Shown here: piece after piece, positions 18,421 through 26,248 of the stretch
Position numbering within the stretch: the stretch's first letter is position 1
How the letters are laid out: each line of letters begins with the position of its first letter
From: Burkholderiales bacterium
GTDB lineage: Bacteria > Pseudomonadota > Gammaproteobacteria > Burkholderiales > Burkholderiaceae_C
Assembly: GCA_016223165.1 (NCBI GenBank)
Contig: JACRPO010000012.1
Location: 124,001-188,000, forward strand
Length of the DNA: 64,000 nt
Direction: 5' to 3'
Position numbers and translations under genes: made by a program
The notes under the pieces: generated by a model
The model's input: the letters and a program-made list of their open reading frames with translations, nothing else
The model's database searches: none
Told to the model about the DNA's origin: nothing

Positions 18421-20106
18421 TCAGCCGGCGCAGCACGACAGTTGCTTCACGTCCTTGGTGAAGGTCTGCGCCGCGAGCTTCAGGGCTTCGACCATCGTCA
18501 GGTACGGGAACAACTGGTTGGCGAGGTCGTGCACGCTCATGCCGGCACGGATGGCAATGGCGGCGGTCTGGATGACCTCGCCGGCTTCGGCGGCGACCGC
18601 CTGCACGCCCAGCAGCCGGCCGGTGCCCGCTTCGGCCACGAGCTTGATGAAGCCGCGCGTGTCGAAGTTGACCAGCGCGCGCGGCACGTTGTCGAGCGTC
18701 AACGTGCGGCTGTCGGTCTCGATCCGCCCCTGGTGCGCTTCGGCCTCGCTGAGACCAACCGTCGCGATCTGCGGATCGGTGAACACGACAGCCGGCATCG
18801 CGCGCAGGTCCAGTGCTGCATTGCCGCCAGCCATGTTGATCGCCGCCCGCGTGCCTGCGGCGGCCGCGACGTACACGAACTGGGGCTGATCGGTGCAGTC
18901 GCCTGCGGCATAGATGTTCGGTGCGCTGGTGCGCATGTGGCCGTCGACCACGATGGCGCCCCGACCGTCCACCTTCACGCCGGCGCCTTCGAGGTTGAGC
19001 GCGCCCGTGTTCGGCGTGCGTCCCGTGGCCACCAGCAGCCGGTCGGCGCGCAGTACCCCGTGGTTCGTCATCACCACGAATTCGCCGCCAGCATGAGCGA
19101 CGCGGCTGGCTTGCGTCTGCTCGAGCACCTCGATGCCTTCCTCGCGGAACGCGGCGGTGAGTACCTCGCCGATGGCTGGGTCCTCGCGGAAGAACAGCTT
19201 GTTGCGCGCGAGGATCGTGACCTGGCTGCCCAGGCGCGCGAAGGCCTGAGCGAGTTCCACTGCGACGACGGACGAACCGATCACAACCAGCCGCGGCGAC
19301 GTCTCGCTGCTGGCCAGCGCCTCGGTCGAGGTCCAGAACGGCGTGTCTGCGAGGCCAGGGATCGCCGGCACCGCCGCGCTGGCACCGGTAGCCACCAGAC
19401 AGCGGTCGAACGGCACGACCCGCTCGCCGCCGTCGCGTAGGGTCACCGTCAACGAGTGGGCATCCGTGAAGCGCGCCGTGCCGTGCACGACCGTGATGGC
19501 CGGTGTGCCCTGCAGGATGCTCTCGTACTTACCGTGGCGCAGTTCGTCCACCCGCGCCTGCTGCTGCGCGAGCAGCCGGTCGCGCAGGATGATCGGCTCG
19601 GCAGCGGAGACGCCAGCGTCGAACGGGCTGCGTCGCCGCAGGTGCGCGACGTGCGCGGCGCGGATCAAGATCTTGGACGGCACGCAGCCGACGTTGACGC
19701 AGGTGCCGCCGATCGTGCCGCGTTCGATGAGCGTGACCCGCGCACCGCGTTCGACCGCCTTGAGCGCCGCGGCCATTGCGGCGCCGCCGCTGCCGATGAC
19801 GGCAACGTGCGACGCATCGCCGCCGCTGCGCTCCTTCTGGCCACTGCCAAGCCAACTGCGTGCCCTATCGAGGAATCCGTCGCGCGACGGACCGGAGGCA
19901 GCCTCGGGCACGCGAGCGCGATATCCGGCGGCGGCCACGGCCGACACGAGCTCCGCCACGGGTGTGTCAGTCGCAAGGGTGAGGCGCGCCGTTCCGTTGG
20001 GGTAGGACACTTGCGCCGAACGCACACCAGGCACCTTCTCCAGGGCCTGGCGAACGTGCGCGGCGCACGACTCGCAGGTCATGCCGCTGATCGCGAGTTC
20101 GGTCAT
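18421..20106 (-). CDS. merA: Mercuric reductase MerA (561 aa)
   Basis: Cytosolic flavoenzyme that reduces Hg(II) to volatile Hg(0) with NADPH. An N-terminal heavy-metal-associated domain carries GMTCESC (residues 8-14). The Rossmann FAD site follows (VIGSGGAAMAAA), then the redox-active disulfide GGTCVNVGCVPSK, an NAD(P)-binding domain (VVIGSSVVAVELAQ), and the C-terminal vicinal cysteine pair (LSCCAG) that hands Hg to the active site. The start is the ATG after AGAAAGG, giving the usual MerA length with one HMA domain. Last gene of the merTPCA operon. Confidence 0.97.
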   Translation of the reverse strand: MTELAISGMTCESCAAHVRQALEKVPGVRSAQVSYPNGTARLTLATDTPVAELVSAVAAAGYRARVPEAASGPSRDGFLDRARSWLGSGQKERSGGDASHVAVIGSGGAAMAAALKAVERGARVTLIERGTIGGTCVNVGCVPSKILIRAAHVAHLRRRSPFDAGVSAAEPIILRDRLLAQQQARVDELRHGKYESILQGTPAITVVHGTARFTDAHSLTVTLRDGGERVVPFDRCLVATGASAAVPAIPGLADTPFWTSTEALASSETSPRLVVIGSSVVAVELAQAFARLGSQVTILARNKLFFREDPAIGEVLTAAFREEGIEVLEQTQASRVAHAGGEFVVMTNHGVLRADRLLVATGRTPNTGALNLEGAGVKVDGRGAIVVDGHMRTSAPNIYAAGDCTDQPQFVYVAAAAGTRAAINMAGGNAALDLRAMPAVVFTDPQIATVGLSEAEAHQGRIETDSRTLTLDNVPRALVNFDTRGFIKLVAEAGTGRLLGVQAVAAEAGEVIQTAAIAIRAGMSVHDLANQLFPYLTMVEALKLAAQTFTKDVKQLSCCAG

Positions 20107-20143
20107 CGGAATGCCTTTCTGGTGGAGTCGCAGCGTGAAGGCT

Positions 20144-20551
20144 TCAGGCGTGCTTGGGCGGGACTGCGCAGCCATCCGGACCGCAGCGCCGGTTCGCCGG
20201 CGAGACGAAGTCCCACACCGACACCGCGACCATCGTCGCGAGGCCCACGTAGAGAAGCTTCTCGGCCACGGTGAAGCTGGCGACCAGCACGATGGCGGGG
20301 CCGACCATGCCCAGCACGCTGCGGTGCCACTGGCGGTGGTTGAACCAGCCCAGCGCGTTGGCCAGCAGCGCCAGCGCCGCGAACAGCGGCAGCAGCACGG
20401 TGACGAACACGGCCTCGAACTGGCTCAAGAAGCCGAGCCCGAGTGCTGCGCCAAGGCTGGCCAGGGCCGGGAAGCAAGCCCCGCAACCCATCGCCGAGAC
20501 GATGCTGCCCAGCGCTCCGGCCTTGTCCGCGACCCGCGTCATGACGCTCAT
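20144..20551 (-). CDS. merC: Mercury transporter MerC (135 aa)
   Basis: Inner-membrane Hg(II) uptake protein with four hydrophobic segments. The metal pair of the first helices is visible (MGCGACFPALASLG), as is the cytoplasmic tail RRCGPDGCAVPP. Start preceded by GGAGGA. The sequence follows the Tn21 MerC pattern closely (MTRVADKAGALGSIVSAMG). It lies between merP and merA, as in Tn21-type operons. Confidence 0.95.
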   Translation of the reverse strand: MSVMTRVADKAGALGSIVSAMGCGACFPALASLGAALGLGFLSQFEAVFVTVLLPLFAALALLANALGWFNHRQWHRSVLGMVGPAIVLVASFTVAEKLLYVGLATMVAVSVWDFVSPANRRCGPDGCAVPPKHA

Positions 20552-20576
20552 ATTGTCCTCCTCGATCGCTGCGGCT

Positions 20577-20855
20577 TCAGCGCTTGACGGTGGACGGATA
20601 GCCCGCGTTCTCGGTCGCCGCGGTCAGCTTCTGCACGTTGGCCTTGGCATCGTCGAAGGTCACGATGGCCTGGCGCTTCTCGTAGCTCACGTCGACCTTG
20701 CTCACGCCGTCGACCTTCGAGATCGCCTTCTTCACCGTGATCGGACACGCCGCGCAGGTCATGCCCGGCACGTCCAGCGTCACGGTCTGCGGCGCTGCCT
20801 GGACACCGGCCGCGCCGGACATGGCGAGGGCCGCGATCAAGATCAGCTTCTTCAT
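20577..20855 (-). CDS. merP: Periplasmic mercury-binding protein MerP (92 aa)
   Basis: A Sec signal peptide (MKKLILIAALAMSGAAGVQA, cleavage about residue 20) is followed by a single HMA domain with GMTCAACPITV, whose two cysteines bind Hg(II) in the periplasm and pass it to MerT. AGGAG lies 8 bases before the ATG; the longer upstream frame is ignored. Placed between merT and merC. Confidence 0.95.
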   Translation of the reverse strand: MKKLILIAALAMSGAAGVQAAPQTVTLDVPGMTCAACPITVKKAISKVDGVSKVDVSYEKRQAIVTFDDAKANVQKLTAATENAGYPSTVKR

Positions 20856-20868
20856 GGAGCACTCCTGG

Positions 20869-21219
20869 TCAGTAGAACAGCGGAAGGACATAGGGGAAGG
20901 CCAGCGCGATCAGCACCAGCACGGCCACGAACCAGAAGACGGCCTTGTAGGTGGACCGCACCTGGGGGATCGCGCACACCTCGCCCGGCTTGCACTGCTG
21001 CACCGGTCGATAGATGCGACGCCACGCGAAATACATGGCGACAAGCGCAGCGCCGATGAAGAACGGGCGATAGGGCTCCAGCGCCGTTAGGTTGCCGATC
21101 CACGCGCCGCTGAAGCCCAGGGCCACCAGCACGAGCGGGCCCAGGCAGCAGGTTGACGCGAGGAACGCGGCCAGTCCGCCGGCGAAGAGCGCACCACGCC
21201 CGGTCTGCGATTCCGTCAT
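20869..21219 (-). CDS. merT: Mercuric transport protein MerT (116 aa)
   Basis: Three transmembrane segments. The first carries the paired cysteines STCCLGPLVLVALG that accept Hg(II) from MerP; a loop pair (CKPGEVC) lies between segments two and three. Start ATG follows GAGGAAAG. First gene of the operon, transcribed away from merR from the operator at 21253-21286. Confidence 0.96.
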   Translation of the reverse strand: MTESQTGRGALFAGGLAAFLASTCCLGPLVLVALGFSGAWIGNLTALEPYRPFFIGAALVAMYFAWRRIYRPVQQCKPGEVCAIPQVRSTYKAVFWFVAVLVLIALAFPYVLPLFY

Positions 21220-21252
21220 GCACTTTCCTCGGTGTGTCGGGGACACGATGGC

Positions 21253-21286
21253 GTAAGCTTATTTCCGTACTCATGTACGGAGTCAA
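21253..21286 (-). promoter_or_regulatory. PmerT promoter and MerR operator
   Basis: On the minus strand TTGACT and TAAGCT are 19 bases apart, with the dyad CCGTAC / GTACGG between them. This is the canonical MerR-controlled mer promoter: MerR bound to the dyad represses, and Hg-MerR untwists the long spacer to activate. It lies in the merR-merT intergenic space and also overlaps the merR leader. Confidence 0.95.
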
Positions 21287-21291
21287 GCGGG

Positions 21292-21699
21292 ATGGACAGC
21301 GATCAGCAGGGACTGACGATCGGGGCCGTCGCCAAGGCGGCCGGGGTCAACGTGGAGACCGTGCGCTTCTACCAGCGCCGCGCGCTGCTACCCGAGCCGG
21401 ACAAGCCCTACGGCCGCATTCGGCGCTATGAGGCGAAGGACGTGGCGCGGGTGCGGTTCGTGAAGGCCGCACAGCGCCTTGGCTTCAGCCTCGACGAGGT
21501 TGCGGGCTTGCTGAAACTGGACGACGGCACGCACTGTGACGAGGCGAGACAGCTCGCCGAAGCAAAGCTCGGCGATGTGCGCAAGAAGCTGAAAGACCTG
21601 CGCCGGATCGAGTCGGCGCTGGCCGTCCTCGTCCGCGACTGCTGCTCGATGCGGGGCAAGTTGTCGTGCCCGTTGATAACCACCCTGCAGAGGCAGTGA
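21292..21699 (+). CDS. merR: Mercury-responsive regulator MerR (135 aa)
   Basis: An N-terminal winged helix-turn-helix (LTIGAVAKAAGVNVETVRFY), a dimerisation helix, and the three Hg-binding cysteines: one in GTHCDEARQ and two in RDCCSMRGKLSCPL. Start at 21292, immediately after the divergent operator. Represses and, with Hg(II), activates merTPCA. It ends about 30 bases before the right terminal inverted repeat. Confidence 0.95.
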   Translation: MDSDQQGLTIGAVAKAAGVNVETVRFYQRRALLPEPDKPYGRIRRYEAKDVARVRFVKAAQRLGFSLDEVAGLLKLDDGTHCDEARQLAEAKLGDVRKKLKDLRRIESALAVLVRDCCSMRGKLSCPLITTLQRQ

Positions 21700-21728
21700 A
21701 ACAAGTGAAACGCCGCGTGTTGGACGAT

Positions 21729-21753
21729 TGTTGACGCAGCGAATTCAACATAA
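21729..21753 (-). repeat. Right terminal inverted repeat of the trio/mer element
   Basis: Read on the minus strand from the outer end: TTAtGTTGaATTCGC, three variable bases, then GTCAACA, matching the left repeat at 9741-9766. The truncated SbcC-like N-terminal frame reads into it and stops at the TGA at 21745-21747. Confidence 0.85.
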
Positions 21754-21921
21754 GGGATGCATGCATTCCATGATCGTGCTCTTGCCGCGGCCGTTGCCGC
21801 CGACGATCGCGATGAGCTGCGCGTCGCCAGCCAGGCGCTCGAAGTCGAGCGACAGTTCGTCGCGCCCCAAGCCATCGCGGATGCCGCGAAAGCCCTTCAG
21901 CGTCAAAGAGAGCGGTTGCAT
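21745..21921 (-). pseudogene. SbcC/Rad50-like ATPase, N-terminal part of the split gene
   Basis: Fifty-eight codons: MQPLSLTLKGFRGIRDGLGR, then the P-loop GGNGRGKST (residues 41-49), then IMECMHP, after which the frame enters the element's inverted repeat and ends. It matches the first 53-56 residues of the intact copy at 15804-18284 almost position for position, including spacing of the P-loop. The remainder is at 7401-9737. Together the two pieces make a gene of about 836 codons next to the SbcD-like gene, the normal SbcDC arrangement. The fragment lies 85 bases downstream of the SbcD-like stop. Confidence 0.9.
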
Positions 21922-22006
21922 CGAGTAGCTCCTTGTTCGTCCGCAACCAGTCTCTCGTGGCGGCGGGCGAGTTCAAGGGACGAAGCGGCCATCGGCACGC
22001 TCTTCA

Positions 22007-23311
22007 TCAGAGGACCTCTAAGGCCTCGGCCTCCGCGGGTACCAACTCGCTGGCTCCTTGCCGCAAGCCCTGGCGACGTTCTTCCGAAAGGATCCGCTGA
22101 GCAATGCCCTCCGGGCTCTCGGCATCTAAGGCACCCAGGCAGTCGAGCATCGGCGCGGCTGCGACCTCAGCGACTCGGCACCACTCGCTCACCTTATCGG
22201 CGAGGCTGGTCAAACGCGAAAGACCGGCCGCTCGGGAGCGCTGCACGGCAACGATGCGGCCCTCGAGCTTGACTTCAGCCGCAGCGGCCAAGACAACCTC
22301 GATGGCCGAGCGATCGACGGCACTCCGATCTTCCTCACCCACCGTCCACCGGACCCTGACACTGGCGCTACGCAAGTCGTGGCTGGCGACCAGCTCTCGC
22401 ATGCGCTCGATGTCGGGCCGTCCTTCGAAGGTGATGTCGATCGTGCGTCGCGCGGGCGTCGCCTCCAGGCGATAACTCGCACCATCGGCTCCGACTTCCC
22501 AAACCAGGAATCCCTTGTCACCTTCCTCACCGAAGTGAAAGCGCCCGATCGAGCCGGCATAGGCGATCGCCTGCCTGCCGACAGCGCTTTCCTGGTACCA
22601 CCCCTGGTGACGGTGGATGTGGCCCAGCAAGAAGGCCTGCGCATGGGCGGCGAACAAGGCGCCCGTCGTGAACTCGTGGTCGAAGCCGGCCATGGGCACG
22701 CCGTGTTCGCTGACGCAGCCGTACACCGTGCCGTGCGACACGGCGATCGTCGGGATACCCTCGTGGCGCGCGCGATCGTTGACGGCAGCAAAGCCGCGCA
22801 GCAACTCCGCCAGCTGCTCACCATGCGCGGTCGAGGCTTCCGTGGCGCCCAACGCCGCGGCAACGACCGCTTTGTTCGCTGAGGGCACGCAGGTGACAAC
22901 CGCTTCAACCCCCACCGGCGGCGACTCGAAGCGCCATGCTGAGGACCCGACCCATCGCATGTCGGCCGTCAGCGCCACCTGCTGGATGCGGTCTGCGACA
23001 TGCACCGGAAACCGCCCGCCGAGCAGCCTCAGCGTGGACAGTGTGCCCGGTGGTTCATGCGAGAACGTCCCTTGCAGCATCAGCACGGGGCAGTGGTCGG
23101 CCAGGCGCCGAATCTGGCTCGCGAGTCGGCACGCGGCAGGTGCGTGCAGATCGAGCGCATGGTCGGTCGCGTCGCCGGACACCACGGCGGCGTGGACACC
23201 GAGCGCTCCCCATGCGATCACGCGGTCGATCGCCGCGCCGAAGCAGCGGTCGGCTTCGGCGAGCGTCCTGCCTCCGTAGTGGAGGTCGGAGAAGTGCGCG
23301 ATGCGGGTCAT
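22007..23311 (-). CDS. SbcD/Mre11-like metallophosphoesterase (434 aa)
   Basis: Calcineurin-like nuclease fold with all metal motifs: FSDLH (D9, H11), SGDATDH (residues 45-51), a GNHE-type turn here reading GTFSHE (81-86), VSHG (H193) and GHIH (230-233). Members form a complex with SbcC/Rad50 ATPases to cut DNA ends and hairpins. The ATG at 23311 is chosen: GGAGGGAAGGA precedes it, and it overlaps the upstream gene's stop (ATGA). Its natural partner gene, directly downstream, is disrupted by the mobile element. Bxb1 phage uses a member of this fold (gp47) as an integrase directionality factor, so that alternative is worth noting. Confidence 0.85.
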   Translation of the reverse strand: MTRIAHFSDLHYGGRTLAEADRCFGAAIDRVIAWGALGVHAAVVSGDATDHALDLHAPAACRLASQIRRLADHCPVLMLQGTFSHEPPGTLSTLRLLGGRFPVHVADRIQQVALTADMRWVGSSAWRFESPPVGVEAVVTCVPSANKAVVAAALGATEASTAHGEQLAELLRGFAAVNDRARHEGIPTIAVSHGTVYGCVSEHGVPMAGFDHEFTTGALFAAHAQAFLLGHIHRHQGWYQESAVGRQAIAYAGSIGRFHFGEEGDKGFLVWEVGADGASYRLEATPARRTIDITFEGRPDIERMRELVASHDLRSASVRVRWTVGEEDRSAVDRSAIEVVLAAAAEVKLEGRIVAVQRSRAAGLSRLTSLADKVSEWCRVAEVAAAPMLDCLGALDAESPEGIAQRILSEERRQGLRQGASELVPAEAEALEVL

Positions 23312-24588
23312 GCTGTCCTTCCCTCCGTAGCGGCTTTGAGCGCAACCTGGACCTTGTCGGCGTAGCCGTGAGCATCGTTGCGGTGGCGATCCAGGTCTTC
23401 CCAGGCCCGTGTCCGCCCGTGCTGATTGAGCCGCCATCCCGCACCCCAGCGTCCATCGGCGTAGGCCAGGTAGCGGTCCGCTTCGATCCCGAGATCCTTG
23501 GCTCGGGCAAGCACTTGGGCCAAGCTGGGGCGCCCGCCGCCGGGGGCTTCCTGCGCGGCCTTCCGCTCGAGCTCGGTGGAGGTGGCGACGTTCGCCACCT
23601 GCCTGCCTTCGAGCATGGTCATCGCACCGGTAGCCTGAACCAGCGCAGTCTCGGCGTCCTCGTGCTCACGCATCAAGGCAGCGACATCGACCGGAGCGTC
23701 GAGCTCGATGATCCACTGCGGCGTACGCACGGCCTGGCCGCGTTCGTCGATTCGAAGCACCTCCATCAGCTTCTTCGTGATGAAGAAGGGCGTGTGCTGC
23801 CGATCAAGAAAGCCCGAGATACGCCCGCCGCGCAAGAACGCGACGGCCTGGAACTTCTGGACCGCGGCGTTCATCGCGTAGAAGCTCGTCGTCTGCAACT
23901 CGAAGGCGCTCAACGCGCGGATGCCTGGAATGAAGAACACGAAGCGGCCGGTGAGGTTGCACTCGCGCTGCTGGTACTCGGGGCAGGACTCGGGTTCGCA
24001 GAGCCCGCCGTTGCTTTCCCGCGGGACGACCTTGCGGCCACCAAAGATGCGGATGGTCCGCCGCCCCGTGTCATCCACCGGCACCGGCGCGAACCGCATG
24101 CACTGGCGTACCTTGCCATCGGGCGAGTAGTGCGACCAGAAGCGCTTGTCCGATGCGCCCCAGGCTGCCAGCTCGTGGGGCATCACGGTCTGCCAGTGGT
24201 CCGATGGAAAGATCACAGGGAAGCGGTAGAGGTGCCGGCCCTCGCCCTGGTCCTCGCCGTAGGCATCCATGATCTGCCGAGCCAGTTCGGCATTGGCGAA
24301 GTCGCTCTCGCGCACAGTGAACCAGGGAACGTTGCGCGGGACCAGCGGGTCCTTGAGGTCGGGAACCGCTTCCGTGATGGCGCGCTCCATCGCGTCGAAG
24401 GAGGCACCGTCGGCGAGTCCCTTCTCGTAGATCGCGCGTGCCTTGGGGTTCTGCGAGGCCTTGCGTGTCAGCACCTTGATGCCGGCGCGGATCTTCCCGG
24501 CGGTGGGAATGCGGATGGGCCCGCGCCCGAGAATCGTGGGCGAGGCATCGGGGCCGCCCTGGACGGTGACGATGGCATTCGTGGCCAC
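23308..24588 (-). CDS. phiC31-gp3-like protein of integrative elements (about 426 aa)
   Basis: Central features: LYRFPVIFPSDHW, a four-cysteine cluster (LCEPESCPEYQQREC) and the following LTGRFVFFIPGIRALSAFEL. These resemble phiC31 gp3-type recombination directionality proteins and island proteins often labelled hydrolase or metal-binding protein. GTG at 24588 is preferred because AAGGAG sits 6 bases before it; an in-frame ATG at 24603 has no ribosome site. The C-terminal 60 residues are charged and aromatic (RWGAGWRLNQHGR). It overlaps the SbcD-like gene by 4 bases. Directionality function is inferred, not shown. Confidence 0.7.
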   Translation of the reverse strand: MATNAIVTVQGGPDASPTILGRGPIRIPTAGKIRAGIKVLTRKASQNPKARAIYEKGLADGASFDAMERAITEAVPDLKDPLVPRNVPWFTVRESDFANAELARQIMDAYGEDQGEGRHLYRFPVIFPSDHWQTVMPHELAAWGASDKRFWSHYSPDGKVRQCMRFAPVPVDDTGRRTIRIFGGRKVVPRESNGGLCEPESCPEYQQRECNLTGRFVFFIPGIRALSAFELQTTSFYAMNAAVQKFQAVAFLRGGRISGFLDRQHTPFFITKKLMEVLRIDERGQAVRTPQWIIELDAPVDVAALMREHEDAETALVQATGAMTMLEGRQVANVATSTELERKAAQEAPGGGRPSLAQVLARAKDLGIEADRYLAYADGRWGAGWRLNQHGRTRAWEDLDRHRNDAHGYADKVQVALKAATEGRTA

Positions 24589-24650
24589 TTCGTACTCCTT
24601 CATGGTCGTCTGGGAATCGACGACTCATGCTCTCGCGCGGAGGTCCGTCG

Positions 24651-25904
24651 TCAACCCGATCTTTTGGCGACCTTGGGCAGCGCTGGCATCGGTCGATCGG
24701 TTTCCCAGACCCAAACATCCTGCGCAGCCTGTTCGATTGCGCGCCGCTTGGCGGCACGGCCGCGTTCGTCCATGTACGGACTCACGAGGTGCAACGGGAA
24801 CGGCTGGGGACCGACGTCCACCAGCAGCGCGTTGGCGAACGCCTCTGCACTGGGCGCGTCGTAGCGCAAGGGCTTGATGAAGCGGCGCTCCTCGCGCACG
24901 AGGCAGTCGATCAGCGGCAACTCATGCACGCCGTCGGCAGGAATCCAGTGCTCGCTGGTCATCATCAGGCTGGCGGCGTCGATCTCGTAGGTGTGCTCGC
25001 GTCGGGCCTTGATGAGTGCAGCGATCACGAGCCGCACGCGCAGACCAGTATCCGCGTCGCGCGCCTCGAACAGCGGCGCGTAGGCGCGCGCGAACCTCTC
25101 CCACAGGCGGCCCTCGACAAGCAGCGGCGCGTCCGGCATGTGCCGGATCCAGACCCGTCGCCCTTCCTCAACCATCTCCATCGATTTGAACTCTCCGATC
25201 ACGAGTGCCAGCGGCGTCGCCCCGTCGCTTGGGCTCAATATGGCCAGCTTTTCGCGGCGTCGCCGCGCGGCCTCCGCCTTCGCTGTCTCATTGAACGCCT
25301 CCGGCACGAAAAGCCGATCAGCCAGTGGGCCACCCGCCACATCGACTGCTTCCGCGGCCTCGAGCAGGTACTTCCAGATGACGCCCTGGTTGCGCCGACC
25401 GGTCATGCCCGGGGTCCAGCGGTTGAAGCCGGCGCGATCGAACAGGAAGTGCAGCACCGCTCGCAAGCTCATCCGTCGCACCGTGACGCTGACCTGGCCC
25501 GAATCCGCGGACGCTGTGCGCGCCGCGCTGGGCGACAGCCTCCGCGTCCACGGAAAGTCCACGCGAAGCTCAGTGCGGCCGGTGTCGACGAGCTCTCGAA
25601 TTGCGCTGCCTTCCAGGGGGCCGAGCCCGGACACCGAAGCCTCGGGTTCGAAGGACTCGCAGCTTGGGTGGTGTCGTCCTCCGCCGTTGGGCAGTCGCTT
25701 GACGACGTACTGCCGCAGGCCCGCGACGTACATCTCCACGCCGCCGGGCACGCACAGGCAGCGGGGTCTTTCGGGCGTGCCGTGGATTGCGGCCAGCGCT
25801 TCTTGGAGCCCGGCCTCTCCTGCGCGCCAGATCCTCCCTCGTATCGCCAAGCGTTGACCTTCCGGCTCAGCGCGAGGCTCCGTCGCAGGGTCCACGGTCG
25901 TCAC
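24651..25904 (-). CDS. DUF1173 family protein (417 aa)
   Basis: Begins at a GTG that overlaps the stop of the integrase remnant (GTGA); the longer frame upstream has a random-looking translation. Typical family landmarks are CLCVPGGVEMYVAG, VKRLPNGGGRHHPSC, LLHFLFDRAGFNRWTP-type text around residue 165, and LVIGEFKSMEM. DUF1173 proteins occur on plasmids and integrative elements, usually close to the integrase and SbcCD-like genes; their function is unknown. It is followed 62 bases later by the gp3-like gene. Confidence 0.8.
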   Translation of the reverse strand: MTTVDPATEPRAEPEGQRLAIRGRIWRAGEAGLQEALAAIHGTPERPRCLCVPGGVEMYVAGLRQYVVKRLPNGGGRHHPSCESFEPEASVSGLGPLEGSAIRELVDTGRTELRVDFPWTRRLSPSAARTASADSGQVSVTVRRMSLRAVLHFLFDRAGFNRWTPGMTGRRNQGVIWKYLLEAAEAVDVAGGPLADRLFVPEAFNETAKAEAARRRREKLAILSPSDGATPLALVIGEFKSMEMVEEGRRVWIRHMPDAPLLVEGRLWERFARAYAPLFEARDADTGLRVRLVIAALIKARREHTYEIDAASLMMTSEHWIPADGVHELPLIDCLVREERRFIKPLRYDAPSAEAFANALLVDVGPQPFPLHLVSPYMDERGRAAKRRAIEQAAQDVWVWETDRPMPALPKVAKRSG

Positions 25905-26248
25905 ACCAGTTCTTCGGTCAACTCGTCCAGCGAGGGCAGCCGCCTCGGGAACATCTCGCGGACCGCCGCACGCTCGCTGATGCCGAGCAGCAGCCCCACC
26001 TGAATCTCGTCGGCGCCGCGCGCATTGAGCCGATCTGCCACGGTGTGACGAACGGCCAGCGTCGTCAGGTTCTTGAAGCCAGCGGTGCGCCAGATCGCGC
26101 GATAGGTCTCCTGGATCGCACGACACCGAAAGCGGCGCTGGCCGTCCGCGCCATACGCAAGGATCTCGAAGCCCCGTCCGGTGGGAGAGAGGAACAGCCT
26201 GCTCGGCGATGGTGTGGATCGTTTGCATGGGGTGCCGCTCGACGCGGG
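25901..26248 (-). pseudogene. Tyrosine integrase C-terminal remnant at the island edge
   Basis: The recognisable part starts at RLFLSPTGRGFEILAYG and runs through TLAVRHTVADRL (the RH of the second catalytic box) and VGLLLGISERAAVREMF to the stop at 25901. The first catalytic Arg, the Lys and the whole N-terminal half are missing: upstream the frame runs without a start into the stop codon of panB. This marks the right boundary of the island at about 26,215-26,248. It overlaps the DUF1173 start by 4 bases, as in intact elements. As it stands it cannot be a working integrase. Confidence 0.7.

Larger units (their letters stand above)
9741..21753 (+). mobile_element. 12 kb recombinase-trio transposon with mercury resistance and an SbcC-like cargo gene
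   Basis: The limits are set by two inverted repeats of about 26 bp that coincide with the breakpoints of a split SbcC-like gene. Rejoining the flanks restores that frame: the codons for MECMHP run directly into YLTMPSR. Contents in order: a DUF3991-type fragment, three tyrosine recombinases, a TnpC-like protein, a 77-aa protein behind a MerR-type promoter, an intact SbcC/Rad50-like gene (reverse strand), and merATPC with merR. Three recombinases in tandem plus a TnpC-like protein recall Tn554-type and RIT (recombinase-in-trio) elements. No simple target duplication is seen, which fits tyrosine recombinases. Confidence 0.85.

Noticed and set aside
9741..21753. Tn21/Tn501-type mercury transposon
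   Set aside because: The mer genes are of that type, but no DDE transposase, resolvase or 38-bp Tn3-family ends are present; the ends and recombinases are of a different kind.
22007..23311. Assigning the gene firmly as sbcD
   Set aside because: The nuclease motifs fit, but the protein is divergent and the same fold serves other roles in mobile elements, so no gene symbol was given.
22936..24864. A 642-codon plus-strand frame across the gp3-like gene
   Set aside because: Arg/Gly/His-rich shadow spanning two real minus-strand genes.
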